Positions 33,797 to 45,249 of a stretch of 64,000 nt of DNA are shown here, one piece after another. The translations under genes were made by a program, and so were the position numbers. Under the pieces are notes generated by a model. That model was not told where the DNA came from. It ran no database searches and saw nothing but the letters and a program-made list of their open reading frames with translations. Within the stretch, counting starts at the first letter, position 1. Every line of letters starts with the position of its first letter. Origin of the DNA: Capricornis sumatraensis (Eukaryota > Chordata > Mammalia > Artiodactyla > Bovidae); contig NC_091084.1 of assembly GCF_032405125.1 (NCBI RefSeq), positions 44,636,501 to 44,700,500 on the forward strand. Reading direction: 5' to 3'.

Positions 33797-35479
33797 ATCA
33801 AAACTGTGAAATGACCTTGAAGCTTGAAAACCGTCTCCAGTCCTTGAACAGTTTAGTATGGCTTTACAGCTATTTATTCTAAGTCCTGGACCAGTCTTAG
33901 CTATTTTTAGGTAGATAATTACTGCTCTTCACTTGTATTTTAGAATTCTGGGTATAGTTATGGACTAACCAATGCAAACACTTTGATAACTTTGACCTGA
34001 CCTATATGAGTCAGTAGATAATTCTTCCTGGAAATGGCTAAGTAGATCCAACAGCTTATTCATCATTTTAGAGGCCCAGTTTTAATGAATCTTTCATAAA
34101 TAAACAAAAATCAATAGAACTAAAGTTGAAGATCTGTTCTCTTAAAAAAATAATGACGTATTTTTCTTTTCAAGAAATGTTTTTCCCCACTATATAGAGT
34201 CATCTAATAATATTGTTTTTCTTTTCAAAAATAGGCAGAAACACATCCAATCAAGAAGGTGTTATCTTTGTAATGGACTTAAACTGGGAGCTTAGGTGAC
34301 TCATCTGAGAATATTGTATCAGTCAGAAACACTTCAGGGTTCAGCCCTAGCATTTACTGCTCTGTGGCCTCCAATTTGCGTGGGCACCAACTTAGTGAAT
34401 CATAGTGGCTGTCCATCACTCATTCTCTGAAGACCACAGTTTGAAAATAAAACCCTTAGAAAACAGTTGCAGTTACTTCACCCACAATTGACTGGACCAT
34501 GGATGCAACCTTCAATTTGAGTCTTTATTTGGTCATTGACAAGAGTCTTAAGTTTTTGAGTCAAAACTTCAATAAAATTCTGAAATTTATACCCCCAGAT
34601 ATTGGTTTTGTTGTTTGTAAGGATGCTTTCAGGACTTACTTTGCTTTTCATAATTCTAACAAAATAATTTAATTGTGTCAGTATGTGTCTGGAAAAGTTG
34701 AATAGATGGAAACTAAGGAAGGAAAAGATGTGCCTCAAAATTGTAATCCAATAGTACTGTGGTTCCTGCTTTCATCTGGCAAAAAGTAGAAAATAGTATA
34801 AGGAAGAAGTTCATTTTTCTTAAGATTTTTTTTTTAGGTAATAAAACTCAAGTTAAAAATCACATGAAATCAAGCCTGGCTAAGGCTTGTTGCTAATTGT
34901 TTTCCCTCTAGATTCTTTGTCATTGGAACAGTCTCTTAAGATAACGATAACATTACCCAAATTGAATCAGAGCATTTCAGCTGTAAAGTTTAATCACATA
35001 AGGAGAGGAACGTGCTTTTCTAGGAAATAGATCTTTGTCTTTTTTATCCTGATGTAATAGTGAACTGTTACATGCGGGACATCTTGAGCCAGGTGGCCAC
35101 TGCCAGCTTTCTAGGCATATGGCCTGTCCCACTGCCTCTGCAGGTCCCTAAAGCTGCTTACTGTCCCTCGACCTAGGCAGGTGCTCATGCTTTCCAGAGC
35201 TAGCCATGGCTTCCCACAGAGGCTTTTGGCAGTTGCACTATCACCTTATAGGACTATGCAACGGCTTCACTAAATCCTTGAGCCCTGGCTGCTGCTTCTA
35301 TTTACTAAATACTTATTAAGTACCAGATACTATGCTAAGTGTTTAACATATTGAATCTTCCTACCTCCTGGGGGCTAAATTGAAATGAAATTAACACAGA
35401 TGGTATACCATAATCTTAGTTTTGGTTACATAGTATGCCTTCTGGATTACTAAAGCTATGGTGAATGACAACTACCTTT
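33797..35479. other. Intron sequence, one small MIR-like piece
   Basis: Unrecognised apart from a MIR-like 'aatacttattaagtaccaga' at about 35296-35365. Confidence 0.5.
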
Positions 35480-35746
35480 CATGATTATGAGCTAATTTTT
35501 TTCTTTTTTTATTGTGGTGAAACACACATAACATAAAATTCACCATCTTTACTACATTTAAATGTACAGTTCAGTGCCATAAAATATATTCACATTGCTG
35601 TGTAACTGTCACCTCAGCCATCCCCATAAATCTTTTTATCTTATAAAACTGAAACTCTATACCTATTAAATAGTAATTTCCCATTGACTTCTTCCCCATC
35701 TTCTTGTAACTACCATTACATTTTCAGTCTTTATGATTTTGACTAG

Positions 35747-35935
35747 TTCAGTTCAGTCGCTCAGTCGTGTCCGACTCTTTGCGACCCCATGAATAGCAGC
35801 ACGCCAAGCCTCCCTGTCCATCACCAACTCCCGGAGTTCACTCAGACTCATGTCCATCGAGTCAGTGATGCCATCCAGCCATCTCATCCTCTGTCGTCCT
35901 CTTCTCCTCCTGCCCCCAGTCCCTCCCAGCATCCC
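35747..35935 (-). mobile_element. BovB 3' end, short antisense insertion in L1
   Basis: Only the last ~190 bp of BovB ('cagttcagtcgctcagtcgt' to 'cagtccctcccagcatcc'). Confidence 0.92.
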
Positions 35936-36416
35936 TCATATAAGTGGGATCATACAGTACTTGTCTCTGTGACTGGCTTATTTCACTTAGCATGATGTTC
36001 TCAAGCTTCATCCATGTTATAGTGTATTGTAGAATTTCCTTTTTAAGGCTGAATAATACTCCACTGTATGTATATACCAGGTTTTGCTTATCTGTTCATC
36101 AGTCAAAGGACACTTAGGTTACTTTAACATTTTTTGCTATTGTGAATACTGCTGCTATGAATATACCTACACAGATATCTTTTTAAGACTGCTTTCAGCT
36201 TTTTGAACTAGAATTGCTGGATAATATGGTAATTTTATTTTTAATTTTTTGAAGGATTAACCATACTGTTTTCCACAGCAGTTATACCATTTTACATTCC
36301 CACCAACAGCATATAAGGCTTCCTCTTTCTCTACATCCTCACCAGCACTTGTTACTTTCTGATTTTTTTTTTTAGAGTAGCCATCCTAGTGCGTGTTAGG
36401 TGGTAGTTCATTGCTG

Positions 36417-36500
36417 TTTTGATTTGTATTTCCCTAATAATTAGCACATATCTTTACATGTGCAATTGGCTGTTTATATATCTTCTTTGGGGAAACATCT
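36417..36500 (+). repeat. 84-bp L1 segment duplicated around a SINE, copy 1
   Basis: Contains 'cctaataattagcacatatc' and 'tatatcttctttggggaaac'. It is repeated at 36697-36781 with roughly 8 differences; the Bov-tA SINE lies between the copies. Confidence 0.85.
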
Positions 36501-36506
36501 TTTCTC

Positions 36507-36696
36507 GGCTTCCCTGGTGGTTCAGATGGTAAAGAATCTGCCTGCATGCAGGAGACTCGGGTTTGATCCCTGCGTCAGGAAGATCCCCTGGAGAATGGAA
36601 TGGCTATCCACTCCAGTGTTCTTGCCTGGAGAATTCCATGGTCAGAGGAGCCTGGTGGGCCATAGTCCATGAGGTTGCAGAGAGTTGGACTGACTC
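36507..36696 (+). mobile_element. Bov-tA SINE, sense, nested in L1
   Basis: tRNA-like head 'ggcttccctggtggttcaga' and Bov-A body ending 'gagttggactgactc'. Confidence 0.9.
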
Positions 36697-36781
36697 TTTT
36701 GATCTGCATTTCCTTAATAATTAGCACACATCTTTACATGTGCTTATTGGCCATTTATATATCTTCTTTGGAGAAACATCT
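36697..36781 (+). repeat. 85-bp L1 segment duplicated around a SINE, copy 2
   Basis: Partner of 36417-36500; contains 'cttaataattagcacacatc' and 'tatatcttctttggagaaac'. Confidence 0.85.
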
Positions 36782-37045
36782 ATTGTAGTACTCTGCTCAT
36801 TTTTATTTGAGTTATTCTGTTGTTGTTGGGTTTCAGAAGTTCAGTATATGTTCTGGATATTAGTCCCGTATCAGATGTATAATTTACAAACATTTTCTCT
36901 CATTGTGTGGGTTGCCTTTTTGCTCTGTGGATAGTGTATTTTGATGCACAAAGTTTTTAGTTTCGTAAAGTCCAACTTGTCTTTTTTCTTTTGATACATG
37001 TGCCTTTAGCGTCATATCTAAGAAATCAGTGTCAAATCCAATGTC

Positions 37046-37741
37046 ATAATATCTTTATACTATACTAATACAAATCTCTTTAGACCTATGTAGCACACTG
37101 TAAAACTTGCTATTTAGTGATTGCTTTAAATCACTGAGAAGACTCCCCAAGCCCTAGAAAGAGTTTTCCTTTCATCTCTGATAAAGTGGAATCCAAGAAT
37201 CATTAGTATCACCAAAGCTATTATTTTTGTTAGAAATAATATTCAGTTCTATCAGAGGAAGAATGAGTTACTTTAGAATGTGCAGTTTGAGGTAAAAGTA
37301 CAGTGTATTTTTCATGCCATCTCTGAAATCTGCCAAGCCAGTGGGGCTTGGGCATTGGAACCAGTGATTGTCAGTGCCTCTTCCATCCTCACTTGTTACA
37401 CCATTGCACTGTTATGAATGTCAGTTCTTTCACTCTAGATCAGTTTGCTTAGGACATGGCCTTGGAGACATTGCTTGTGCTCCAGGAGAGATTTTGAACA
37501 TACTAGTGAAGAAAGAGAAAAAACAGTAATAGATCATATACTCTGAGCAGTGTAAGTCAAGGGAATGGCCCCTTATAAATTAGATTTAAGCTAATGGGTA
37601 TCTTTATAGAAATATATGCTAATGACACAAATTGCATAATAGATTGAGGCCACACCAACAGTTTTAATATCCAGCAAAACTTTACAATAACCTGATTATT
37701 TTTTTTCTAATTAACCAAGGATTAAAACTTTAAGCATTTTG
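37046..37741. other. Intron sequence, nothing recognised
   Basis: No feature recognised. Confidence 0.5.
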
Positions 37742-37868
37742 AGGAATTCCCTAGCAGTTCAGTGGTTAGGACTCTGCATTTTCACTGCCAAGGGCCCCAG
37801 GTTTAATCCCTGATCAGGGAACTAGGATCCCACAAACCAAGTGATGTGGCAAAAAAACACCCAAAAAA
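37742..37868 (+). mobile_element. CHR-type SINE, sense
   Basis: 'aattccctagcagttcagtg', 'gttaggactctgcattttca', 'aactaggatcccacaaacca', then an A-rich end. Confidence 0.85.
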
Positions 37869-37920
37869 CCTTAAGTGTTTCATTTCCAACCACAAAGTTG
37901 AAAATCTAACTTTGCACTAC

Positions 37921-38004
37921 TTCCAACCCAGGGGTCAAACCCATGTCTCCTATGTCTCCTACACCGACAGCTGGATTCTTTACCACTAGCATCACCTGGG
38001 AAGC
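37921..38004 (-). mobile_element. Bov-tA head fragment, antisense
   Basis: 'caacccaggggtcaaaccca' to 'taccactagcatcacctggg': the tRNA-like head only. Confidence 0.85.
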
Positions 38005-38559
38005 CAATCACATTTTAAAGTGTTTTCTAATGTAAAGCCTTTCGAAGTAATACATGTATATAAGTCAGAAATACAAAGGTTACATGGCTTCTAACAAAAC
38101 AAAGGTCCCTTGCCTTACCTTCAAGATCTACAATGTTTATTTGTTCAGATGTTTCTTTTTGGTATTTGGCTTAGAGTTTATAACATGCTTTTACTTCTGT
38201 TCCTTAATTTTACAATATTAGACATTATATCAGTTGACTTGGAATATGAAAATTTAGATCTCTTAATTTCACCACCATACCAAGTCTGATGCTATAGTGA
38301 TTTCTAATCCTTGGTGTGTGGCCCAATTTTTTCCTTATGCTCCTTTACAGAATTCTCCTTTAAGGATTAAGTGTTTATAATTATATACCTTAATGTGGTT
38401 CTTTTTACATTCAGTTTGCCAGATATGAGATGGTGCTTTCAATTTGAAAATCCATGCCCTTTGGTTTTTTTATTTATTTTATCGTTTCAGTTTTTCCTGT
38501 TTTTCTTTCTAGAACTCCTACTGATTGGATACTAATGCCTAGACTAATACTCTATTTTT
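38005..38559. other. Intron sequence, nothing recognised
   Basis: AT-rich; no feature recognised. Confidence 0.5.
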
Positions 38560-39738
38560 TCTCAATATTTATTATGAAATTTTTCAAACATAGAGAAAAC
38601 ATTTTTAATTTACAGTAGACATCCATAAAACTACCATCTAGAGTCTAATACTAATATTTTTCTGTCCTTTTTTATACATGTCTATCCATCCATCAATCTA
38701 CCTTATTTTCTATGTATTTCAAAGCAAATTATAGGCCACATATAATTACAGTACTTTAACATGCATACCATTTTGTAGTGAGAATTGTAATTATAGTTTG
38801 CATTTTCTTCTTTTGAGGTAAAATTTACATACAATGAAATATTTAAAACTTATACATTTACTAGGTTTTTAAATTGATTTTATTAAGGTATAACTGACAC
38901 ATAATAAACTAAACATAGTTAAACCATACAATTTGATTTAATAAGTTTTAACAGATATATATACCTGCCGTGGAACCATCACCACAGTCAATACAGTGAA
39001 CATATTCATTGCCCCCAGATTTCCTCATGTTCCGTTGTAATCTCTTCTCATCTGACCTTCATCCCCACCCACAGGAAACTGCCGATCAACTTTCTATCAC
39101 TACAGAGTTTGCATGTAGTTAGCATGTTCTGTAGTTATATATAAATGTAGTTATACAGTATATGATATTTTTGTCTATTTCAGCATAGATGAATCTCAAA
39201 TTACTGTGCGGTTCATCTGTGTTGTTGCAATGTATTCTCTTTTATTGCTGAGTAGCATTCCATTGTGAAAACAAAAAATAAAACAACACCCTACATTTAA
39301 CCTGTTGCTGAACATTTGAATTGTTTCTAAATATGAGCTGTTACAAATAAAGCTACTATAAATAGTTGTATACAAATCTTTGTATAGACAGACATTTCAT
39401 TTTATCTTGGGTAAATACCTAAGAATAGAGTGGCTGGATTGTATGATGGGTATGCTGCTGCTGCTGCTGCTGCTGCTAAGTCACTTCACTCGTGTCCAAC
39501 TCTGTGCAACCCCATAGATGGCAGCCCAACAGGCTCCCCCGTCCCTGAGATCCTTAGGTATATGTTTAACTTTTTAAGAAATGATCAAACTTTTTCCCAA
39601 AGTGCTACCATTTTATAGTTCTCTCAGTAGTGAGTGAGAATTCCAGTCCTCCCATACTAATGTCATTGCTTTTAATTTTAGTCATTCTAATAGATATGTA
39701 ATAATATCTCATCATGATTTTTATTTACATTTTCCTAA
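38560..39738 (-). mobile_element. Old L1 sequence, antisense
   Basis: Antisense L1 3' UTR-type sequence ('ttaaggtataactgacacat', 'ccatcaccacagtcaatac', 'gagtagcattccattgtg') with a Bov-A fragment at 39453-39560. It is cut by a BovB at 39739 and resumes at 41469. Confidence 0.75.
39453..39560 (-). mobile_element. Bov-A fragment with (TGC)8 run
   Basis: Eight TGC units at 39453-39476 followed by 'taagtcacttcactcgtgtc' and part of one monomer. Confidence 0.88.
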
Positions 39739-41468
39739 GAGGAAAAGAACAGAATGGGAAAGACTAGAGATCTCTTCAAGAAAATTAGAGATACCAAGGG
39801 AATATTTCATGCAAAGATCGTCTCGATAAAGGACAGAAATGGTCTGGACCTAACAGAAGAAGAAGATATTAAGAAGAGGTGGCAAGAATACACAGAAGAA
39901 CTGTACAAAAAAGATCTTCACAACCCAGATAATCATGATGATGTGATCATTCATCTAGAGCCAGACATCCTGGAATGTGAGGTCAATGGGGCCTTGGAAA
40001 GCATCGCTACGAACAAAGCTAGTGGAGGTGATGGAATTCCAGTTGAGCTGTTTCAAATCTTGAAAGATGATGCTGTGAAAGTGCTGCACTCAATATGCCA
40101 GCAGATTTGGAAAACTCAGCAGTGGCCACAGGACTGGAAAAGTTCAGTTTTCACTCCAATTCCAAAGAAAGGCAATGCCAAAGACTGCTCAAACTACCGC
40201 ACAGTTGCCCTCATCTCACATGCTAGTAAAGTAATGCTCAAAATTCTCCAAGCCAGGCTTCAGCAGTATGTGAACCGTGAACTTCCTGATGTTCAAGCTG
40301 GTTTTAGAAAAGGCAGAAGAACCAGAGATCAAATTGCCAATATCCGCTGAATCGTGGAAAAAGCAAGAGTGTTCCAGAAAAACATCTATTTCTACTTATG
40401 CCAAAGCCTTTGACTGTGTGCATCACAAGAAACTGTGGAAAATTCTTCAAGAGATGGGAATACCAGACCACCTGACCTGCCTCTTGAGAAATCTATATGC
40501 AGGTCAGGAAGCAGCAGTTAGAACTGGACATGGAACAACAGACTGGTTCCAAATAGGAAAATGAGTACGTCAAGGCTGTATATTGTCACCCTGCTTATTT
40601 AACTTATATGCAGAGTACATCATGAGAAACACTGGACTGGAAGAAGCACAAGCTGGAATCAAGATTGCCGGGAGAAATATCAATAACCTCAGATATGCAG
40701 ATGACACCACCCTTATGGCAGAAAGTGAAGAAGAAATAAAAAGCCCCTTGATGAAAGTGAAAGAGAAGAGTGAAAAAGTTGGCCTAAAGCTCAACATTCA
40801 GAGAACGAAGATCATGGCATCTGGTCCCATCACTTCATGGGAAGTAGATGGGAAACAGTGGAAACAGTGTCAAACTTTTTTTGGGGGGGCTCCAAAATCA
40901 CTGCAGATGGTGATTGCAGCCATGAAATTAAAAGACACTTACTCCTTGGAAGGAAACTTATGACCAACCTAGATAGTATATTCAAAAGCAGAGACGTTAC
41001 TTTGCCGACTAAGGTCCATCTAGTCAAGGCTATGGTTTTTCCCGTGGTCATGTATGGATGTGAGAGTTGGACTGTGAAGAAGGCTGAGCACCGAAGAATT
41101 GATGCTTTTGAACTGTGGTGTTGGAGAAGACTCTTGAGAGTCCCTTGGACTGCAAGGAGATCCAACCAGTCCATTCTGAAGGAGATCAACCCTGGGATTT
41201 CTTTGGAAGGAATGATGCTAAAGCTGAAACTCCAGTACTTTGGCCACGTCATGCGAAGAGTTGACTCATTGGAAAAGACTCTGATGCTGGGAGGGATTCG
41301 GGGCAGGAGAAGGGGACAACAGAGGATGAGATGGCTGGATGGCATCACTGACTCAATGGACGTGATTCTGAGTGAACTCCGGGAGTTGGTGATGGACAGG
41401 GAGGCCTGGCGTGCTGCGATTCATGGGGTCACAAAGAGTCGGACACGACTGCAACTGAACTGAACTGA
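39739..41468 (+). mobile_element. BovB LINE, about 1.7 kb, sense
   Basis: The longest BovB copy here, in the SBF2 transcription direction. ORF2 relics occur in shifting frames: 39754-40350 (198 codons, fingers/palm start), 40277-40564 (ends at a TGA at 40562), 40583-40963 (YADD catalytic box at 40694-40705) and 40837-41463 (208 codons, C-terminal part, ending near the 3' end). At least three frame breaks plus a stop mean no functional reverse transcriptase. The endonuclease part is missing, so it is 5'-truncated. It sits inside an old antisense L1 and ends with 'ctgaactgaactgaa'. Confidence 0.95.
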
Positions 41469-41620
41469 ATGACTAATAATGTTGAGAGTCTTTTCGTGTG
41501 CTTATTTGCCTTCTATATATCATCTTTGGTAAAGTATCTGTTCAGGTATTTTGCCCATCTTTTAGAACTGGATTATTTTCTTATTCTTGAGTTTTGAGGA
41601 TTTTTTACATATTCTTGATA

Positions 41621-41647
41621 TAGTTCAGTTCAGTCACTCAGTCATGT
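41621..41647 (-). mobile_element. 27-bp BovB 3' end in L1
   Basis: 'agttcagttcagtcactcag' plus 'tcatgta' matches the terminal bases of antisense BovB and breaks the L1 between 'ttcttgatat' and 'gcaaatatatgatttg'. Confidence 0.65.
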
Positions 41648-42249
41648 AGCAAATATATGATTTGCAAATATTCTTAGAAATTTTATAGTATTAGGTTTTA
41701 CATTTAAGTCTGTGATTCCTTTTGAATTAATATTTCTATATGGTACTAGATATGAGCAAAGATCCAATTGTTCTAACAACATTTGTTGCAAGATTACCCT
41801 TTCTCTGCTTGATTGGCCCTCTATGTTTAAGGTTCCACATCCTTGGATTCAATCCATGTAGATCATGTAATACTGTAGTACATATTGAATAAAAAAATTC
41901 CACTTGTAAGTGCAGTTCAAACTTGTGTTGTTCAAGGGTCATGTATTATTCTTTTAATACATGCTAGATTTGGTTTGTTAGAATTTTGTTTAGAATTTTT
42001 ACATCTGTGTATCAGTGTAACACTGGGCTCATAGAATGAGTTGGAAATTATTCCCTCCTCTTTGATTATTTGGAAGAGTTTGTGTTAAAAGAGTTATTAG
42101 TTCTTTCTTAAATGTTTGGTAGAATTCCTGATAGAGCTGTGTGTTGAATGTTTTCTTTGTTGGAAGATTCTTTTACTGCAGTTTCAATTTCTGTGATGGA
42201 TATGGGCCTATTCAGGTTATCTGTTTCCTCTTTTTTAAAATAATATATG

Positions 42250-42377
42250 CTTATTTACTTAGTTTCACCAGGTCTTAGTTGCAGCATGTGCGATCTAGTT
42301 CCCTGACCAGGGATCAAACCCAGGTTCTCTGCCCTGGGAGCACAGAGCCTTATCCACTGGACCAGCAGGGAAGTCTT
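42250..42377 (-). mobile_element. CHR-type SINE, antisense
   Basis: 'gatctagttccctgaccagg', 'gatcaaacccaggttctctg', 'ttatccactggaccagcagg' are the reverse complement of the CHR head. Confidence 0.85.
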
Positions 42378-42535
42378 CTGTCTATTTCCGCTTGATTGAT
42401 GTTTGGTAGTTTGTATTTTTCAAGGAATCTGTTCATTTTGTCTAAGTTGTCAGTATTGTCAATAACATAAAGTTCTTCATAATGTTTCTTTATTATCCTT
42501 TTAATATCTGTAGAACTTCTAATGATGCTACTTAT

Positions 42536-42670
42536 CCTTTAACTTTGTATTTTATATTGCGATATAGTTGATTGACAAACAATATGATAGTTTCAGGTGA
42601 ACAGTGAAGGGATTCAGCCATACATATACATGTATCGATTGTACCCCAAACTCCCCTCCCATCCAGGCAG
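42536..42670 (-). mobile_element. L1 3' end, antisense, with target duplication
   Basis: 'gcgatatagttgattgacaa' to 'aactcccctcccatccaggc', flanked by tgctacttat at 42526-42535 and 42671-42680. Confidence 0.8.
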
Positions 42671-43680
42671 TGCTACTTATTCTTGATAGTGGTAATTTTA
42701 TCTTTTTTTTTTCCCTAATCAGTCTGACTAGAGATTTAACAATGTTATTAATCTTACCAAAGAATCAGCTTTTCGTTTGATTGGTTTTCTTTATTGGTTT
42801 TCTGTTTTGTGTTTCATTGATTACTGCTTTAATCTTTATTAATTCCCTTCTTCTGTTTCTATCTTAATTTGCTTTTCTTATAATCTCTGTAAGCTAAGGT
42901 CACTGATTTGAGACCATTCTTTTCCAATACAGACATTTATTGCTATAAAATCCCTCCCAAACTATTATTGCTTTAGTGGCATATCACAATTCTGGTATGT
43001 TGTGTTTTCATTTCGTGCAAAGTATTTTCTAATTTCCCCTTTTATTTCCTCTTTGATCAGTGAGTCATTGAGTTTTCTAGATACTTTTCTATTATTGATT
43101 TCTAATTTAATTCCATTTTGGTCAGAGAATATACTTTGTGTAATCTGAATCCCTTAAGTATATTGTGACTTATTGCCAGAGAGATTTTCTTGAAAAATGT
43201 TCTGTATTCACTTGACAAGTGTGGTTATTTTGCTGTCATGCTGTCAATCAAGTAAGTTGATAATGTTATTCAAGTCTGTTACATCCTTGCTGATTTTCTG
43301 CTTGCACTTGTTAATTACTTAGAGATATTGAAATCTCCAACTATAATTGTGTATTTATTTCTCCTTGCATTTCTATCAGATTTCATTCTTGTATTTTGAA
43401 GCTGTCTTACTTGTACATAGACACTTTGAGGTTTTTTGTCTTCTTGATGAATTGACCCTTTGCCATCATGAAATGACCTTTATCTGTGGTAATATTCTCT
43501 GCTTTGAAATCATCTTGTATTCACAGAGCCACTCCAGCTTCCTTTGGATGAGTGTCCATGTGCCATGTCTTCTTTCGTCCATTTTGTAAAGTAAGCTTTT
43601 AGAGTGTTTTGACATTTACCAAACGCTGGTGAGATGGAGAGTTTCCATGCGTCCTTGCCCGGTTTCTCTTATCAGCAGCC

Positions 43681-44660
43681 TTTTAAAAATGTTTTATTGA
43701 GATATAATTCACATGCCACAACAGTTCACTCATTCAGAGTATACATTTCGGTGGTTTTTAGTAAATTCCCTTTTACCACAGTCAATTTTAAACCATTTTT
43801 ATTACTATGAAAACAAACACCATACCCATTAGCTGTCACTACCCATTTCCCCCTATCCCCTGAGCCCTAGGCCGCAGCAAATCCGCTTTCTATCGCTATG
43901 GATGTGCCTGTTCTGGATTTTCATATGAATGAAGCCATGCAATATGTAATCTTTCATAACTGGCTTCTTTCACTTAGCATAACATTTTCAAGTTTCATCC
44001 ATGGTATAACATTATCAGTACCTATTTTTTTAATTGCTATGTATTACATTGTACACATATACCACATTTTATTCATCATTTGATATACATTGGGGTTGTT
44101 TCATTTGTAAATTGAGATATAATTCATGTACTATAAAAATTTGTTCTTTTAAAGTGTGAAAAGGGCTTTCCTTCACTTTATCTGATCTTCAAATTTATTT
44201 GTTATTAAATCCATTTTATGACTTCTAAATTCTTATTAACATCGTTTATCTGGTGATGTCTCCTCTCTCATTCTCTTTGTTCTTGTATATTTTTAACATC
44301 TTTTTTCTTTGCTGTCATTTCAGTGGAGTTCAGGGAACAAAAGAATATTCAACGTACCATTTAATTTAAAAATCTCTTTAAAATTCTTTTTAAAGAAAGA
44401 AAAGAAATTATTCAAAATTCTATTATCTTTACTTCATTTTCATTTTGCCTTTTTCCTCCTAGTTTTTATGTACTTGCAGATGTAATCATAGCATAATTGG
44501 CTTGTTTTTTTTGAAATATAGCATAACCACTTCACTCATAAGCACATCATCATATTAACCACTTCAATTGTAGCATAATATTTTTTGTGTCAATAAGGTA
44601 GCATCATCATTTGCCTGACCTTTCTTCTCCATAGTTAAACATTAAAATTGTGAACTTTGG
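43681..44660 (-). mobile_element. Further L1 3'/ORF2 fragments, antisense
   Basis: A new L1 3' UTR-like start at 43684 ('tgttttattgagatataatt') through 'cactacccatttccccctat' and 'ttcacttagcataacatttt' to about 44100; a second 'attgagatataattcatgta' at 44113 is followed by diverged sequence. Confidence 0.65.
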
Positions 44661-45249
44661 AGGGGGGGGCAGGTATAGCTATTAAGGATAATGCTAAAAT
44701 AAACATTTTTGTTGAGTTTTGGGGCCATTTGTAAGTATACTTTGTGAGAACTGTGACTCACCAGATTTCTCTATTTCCTGTGCCAGAACTCACTGACGCC
44801 TTTCTTCTATCGCTCCTTTTGCACATAGACCCCAGAGAAGATCCCTGGATACAGATCTGCTAGTCTTTTTGCTGATTATATTCTTCCAATTAGGCCCTTT
44901 ATCCTTCTGGGTTACAGTGCTGTTATAAACAACATTATTAGATGCATCAGTCCGCAAGATCCACAGGACTAAGCATAGTTATAAATATGTTTTAAACTCT
45001 GCAGTTTCATAAAAATATCAATAGGAAAAGAAAAACTAAACTGTTCATCTATAATGGCTTCTAAAGAAACAAGTCATTGTTTTTAAAACTGAAAAATGAA
45101 GGGATAAAATCATATAATTATCCTACTTTCTAGTATAGACTATATGTTTGGGTCTCCAAACAGTTATGAGATGAACTTTTTCTTTATATAAATATCCTAG
45201 CTAATAAGTGAGGGAGATTTATATGATCTAAAGAGAAGCTAGAGGGAAG
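44661..45249. other. Intron sequence, nothing recognised
   Basis: No feature recognised. Confidence 0.5.

Larger units (their letters stand above)
35480..37045 (-). mobile_element. Old L1, antisense, with two nested insertions
   Basis: Antisense L1 3' UTR/ORF2 sequence: 'gtggtgaaacacacataaca', then 'atcatacagtacttgtctct', 'aatactccactgtatgtata', 'ctattgtgaatactgctgct', and onward to 'tgcctttagcgtcatatcta'. BovB (35747-35935) and Bov-tA (36507-36696) interrupt it. Confidence 0.85.
41469..43680 (-). mobile_element. Old L1 ORF2, antisense
   Basis: Continues the L1 interrupted by BovB ('taatgttgagagtcttttcg', then 'ttggaagagtttgtgttaaa', 'tttggtagaattcctgatag', 'tcctctttgatcagtgagtc'). Nested: a tiny BovB end (41621), a CHR SINE (42250) and an L1 3' end (42536). 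Confidence 0.8.

Noticed and set aside
40837..41463. 208-codon open frame, the longest in the window
   Set aside because: BovB ORF2 relic without endonuclease and with upstream stop and frame breaks; not a host gene.
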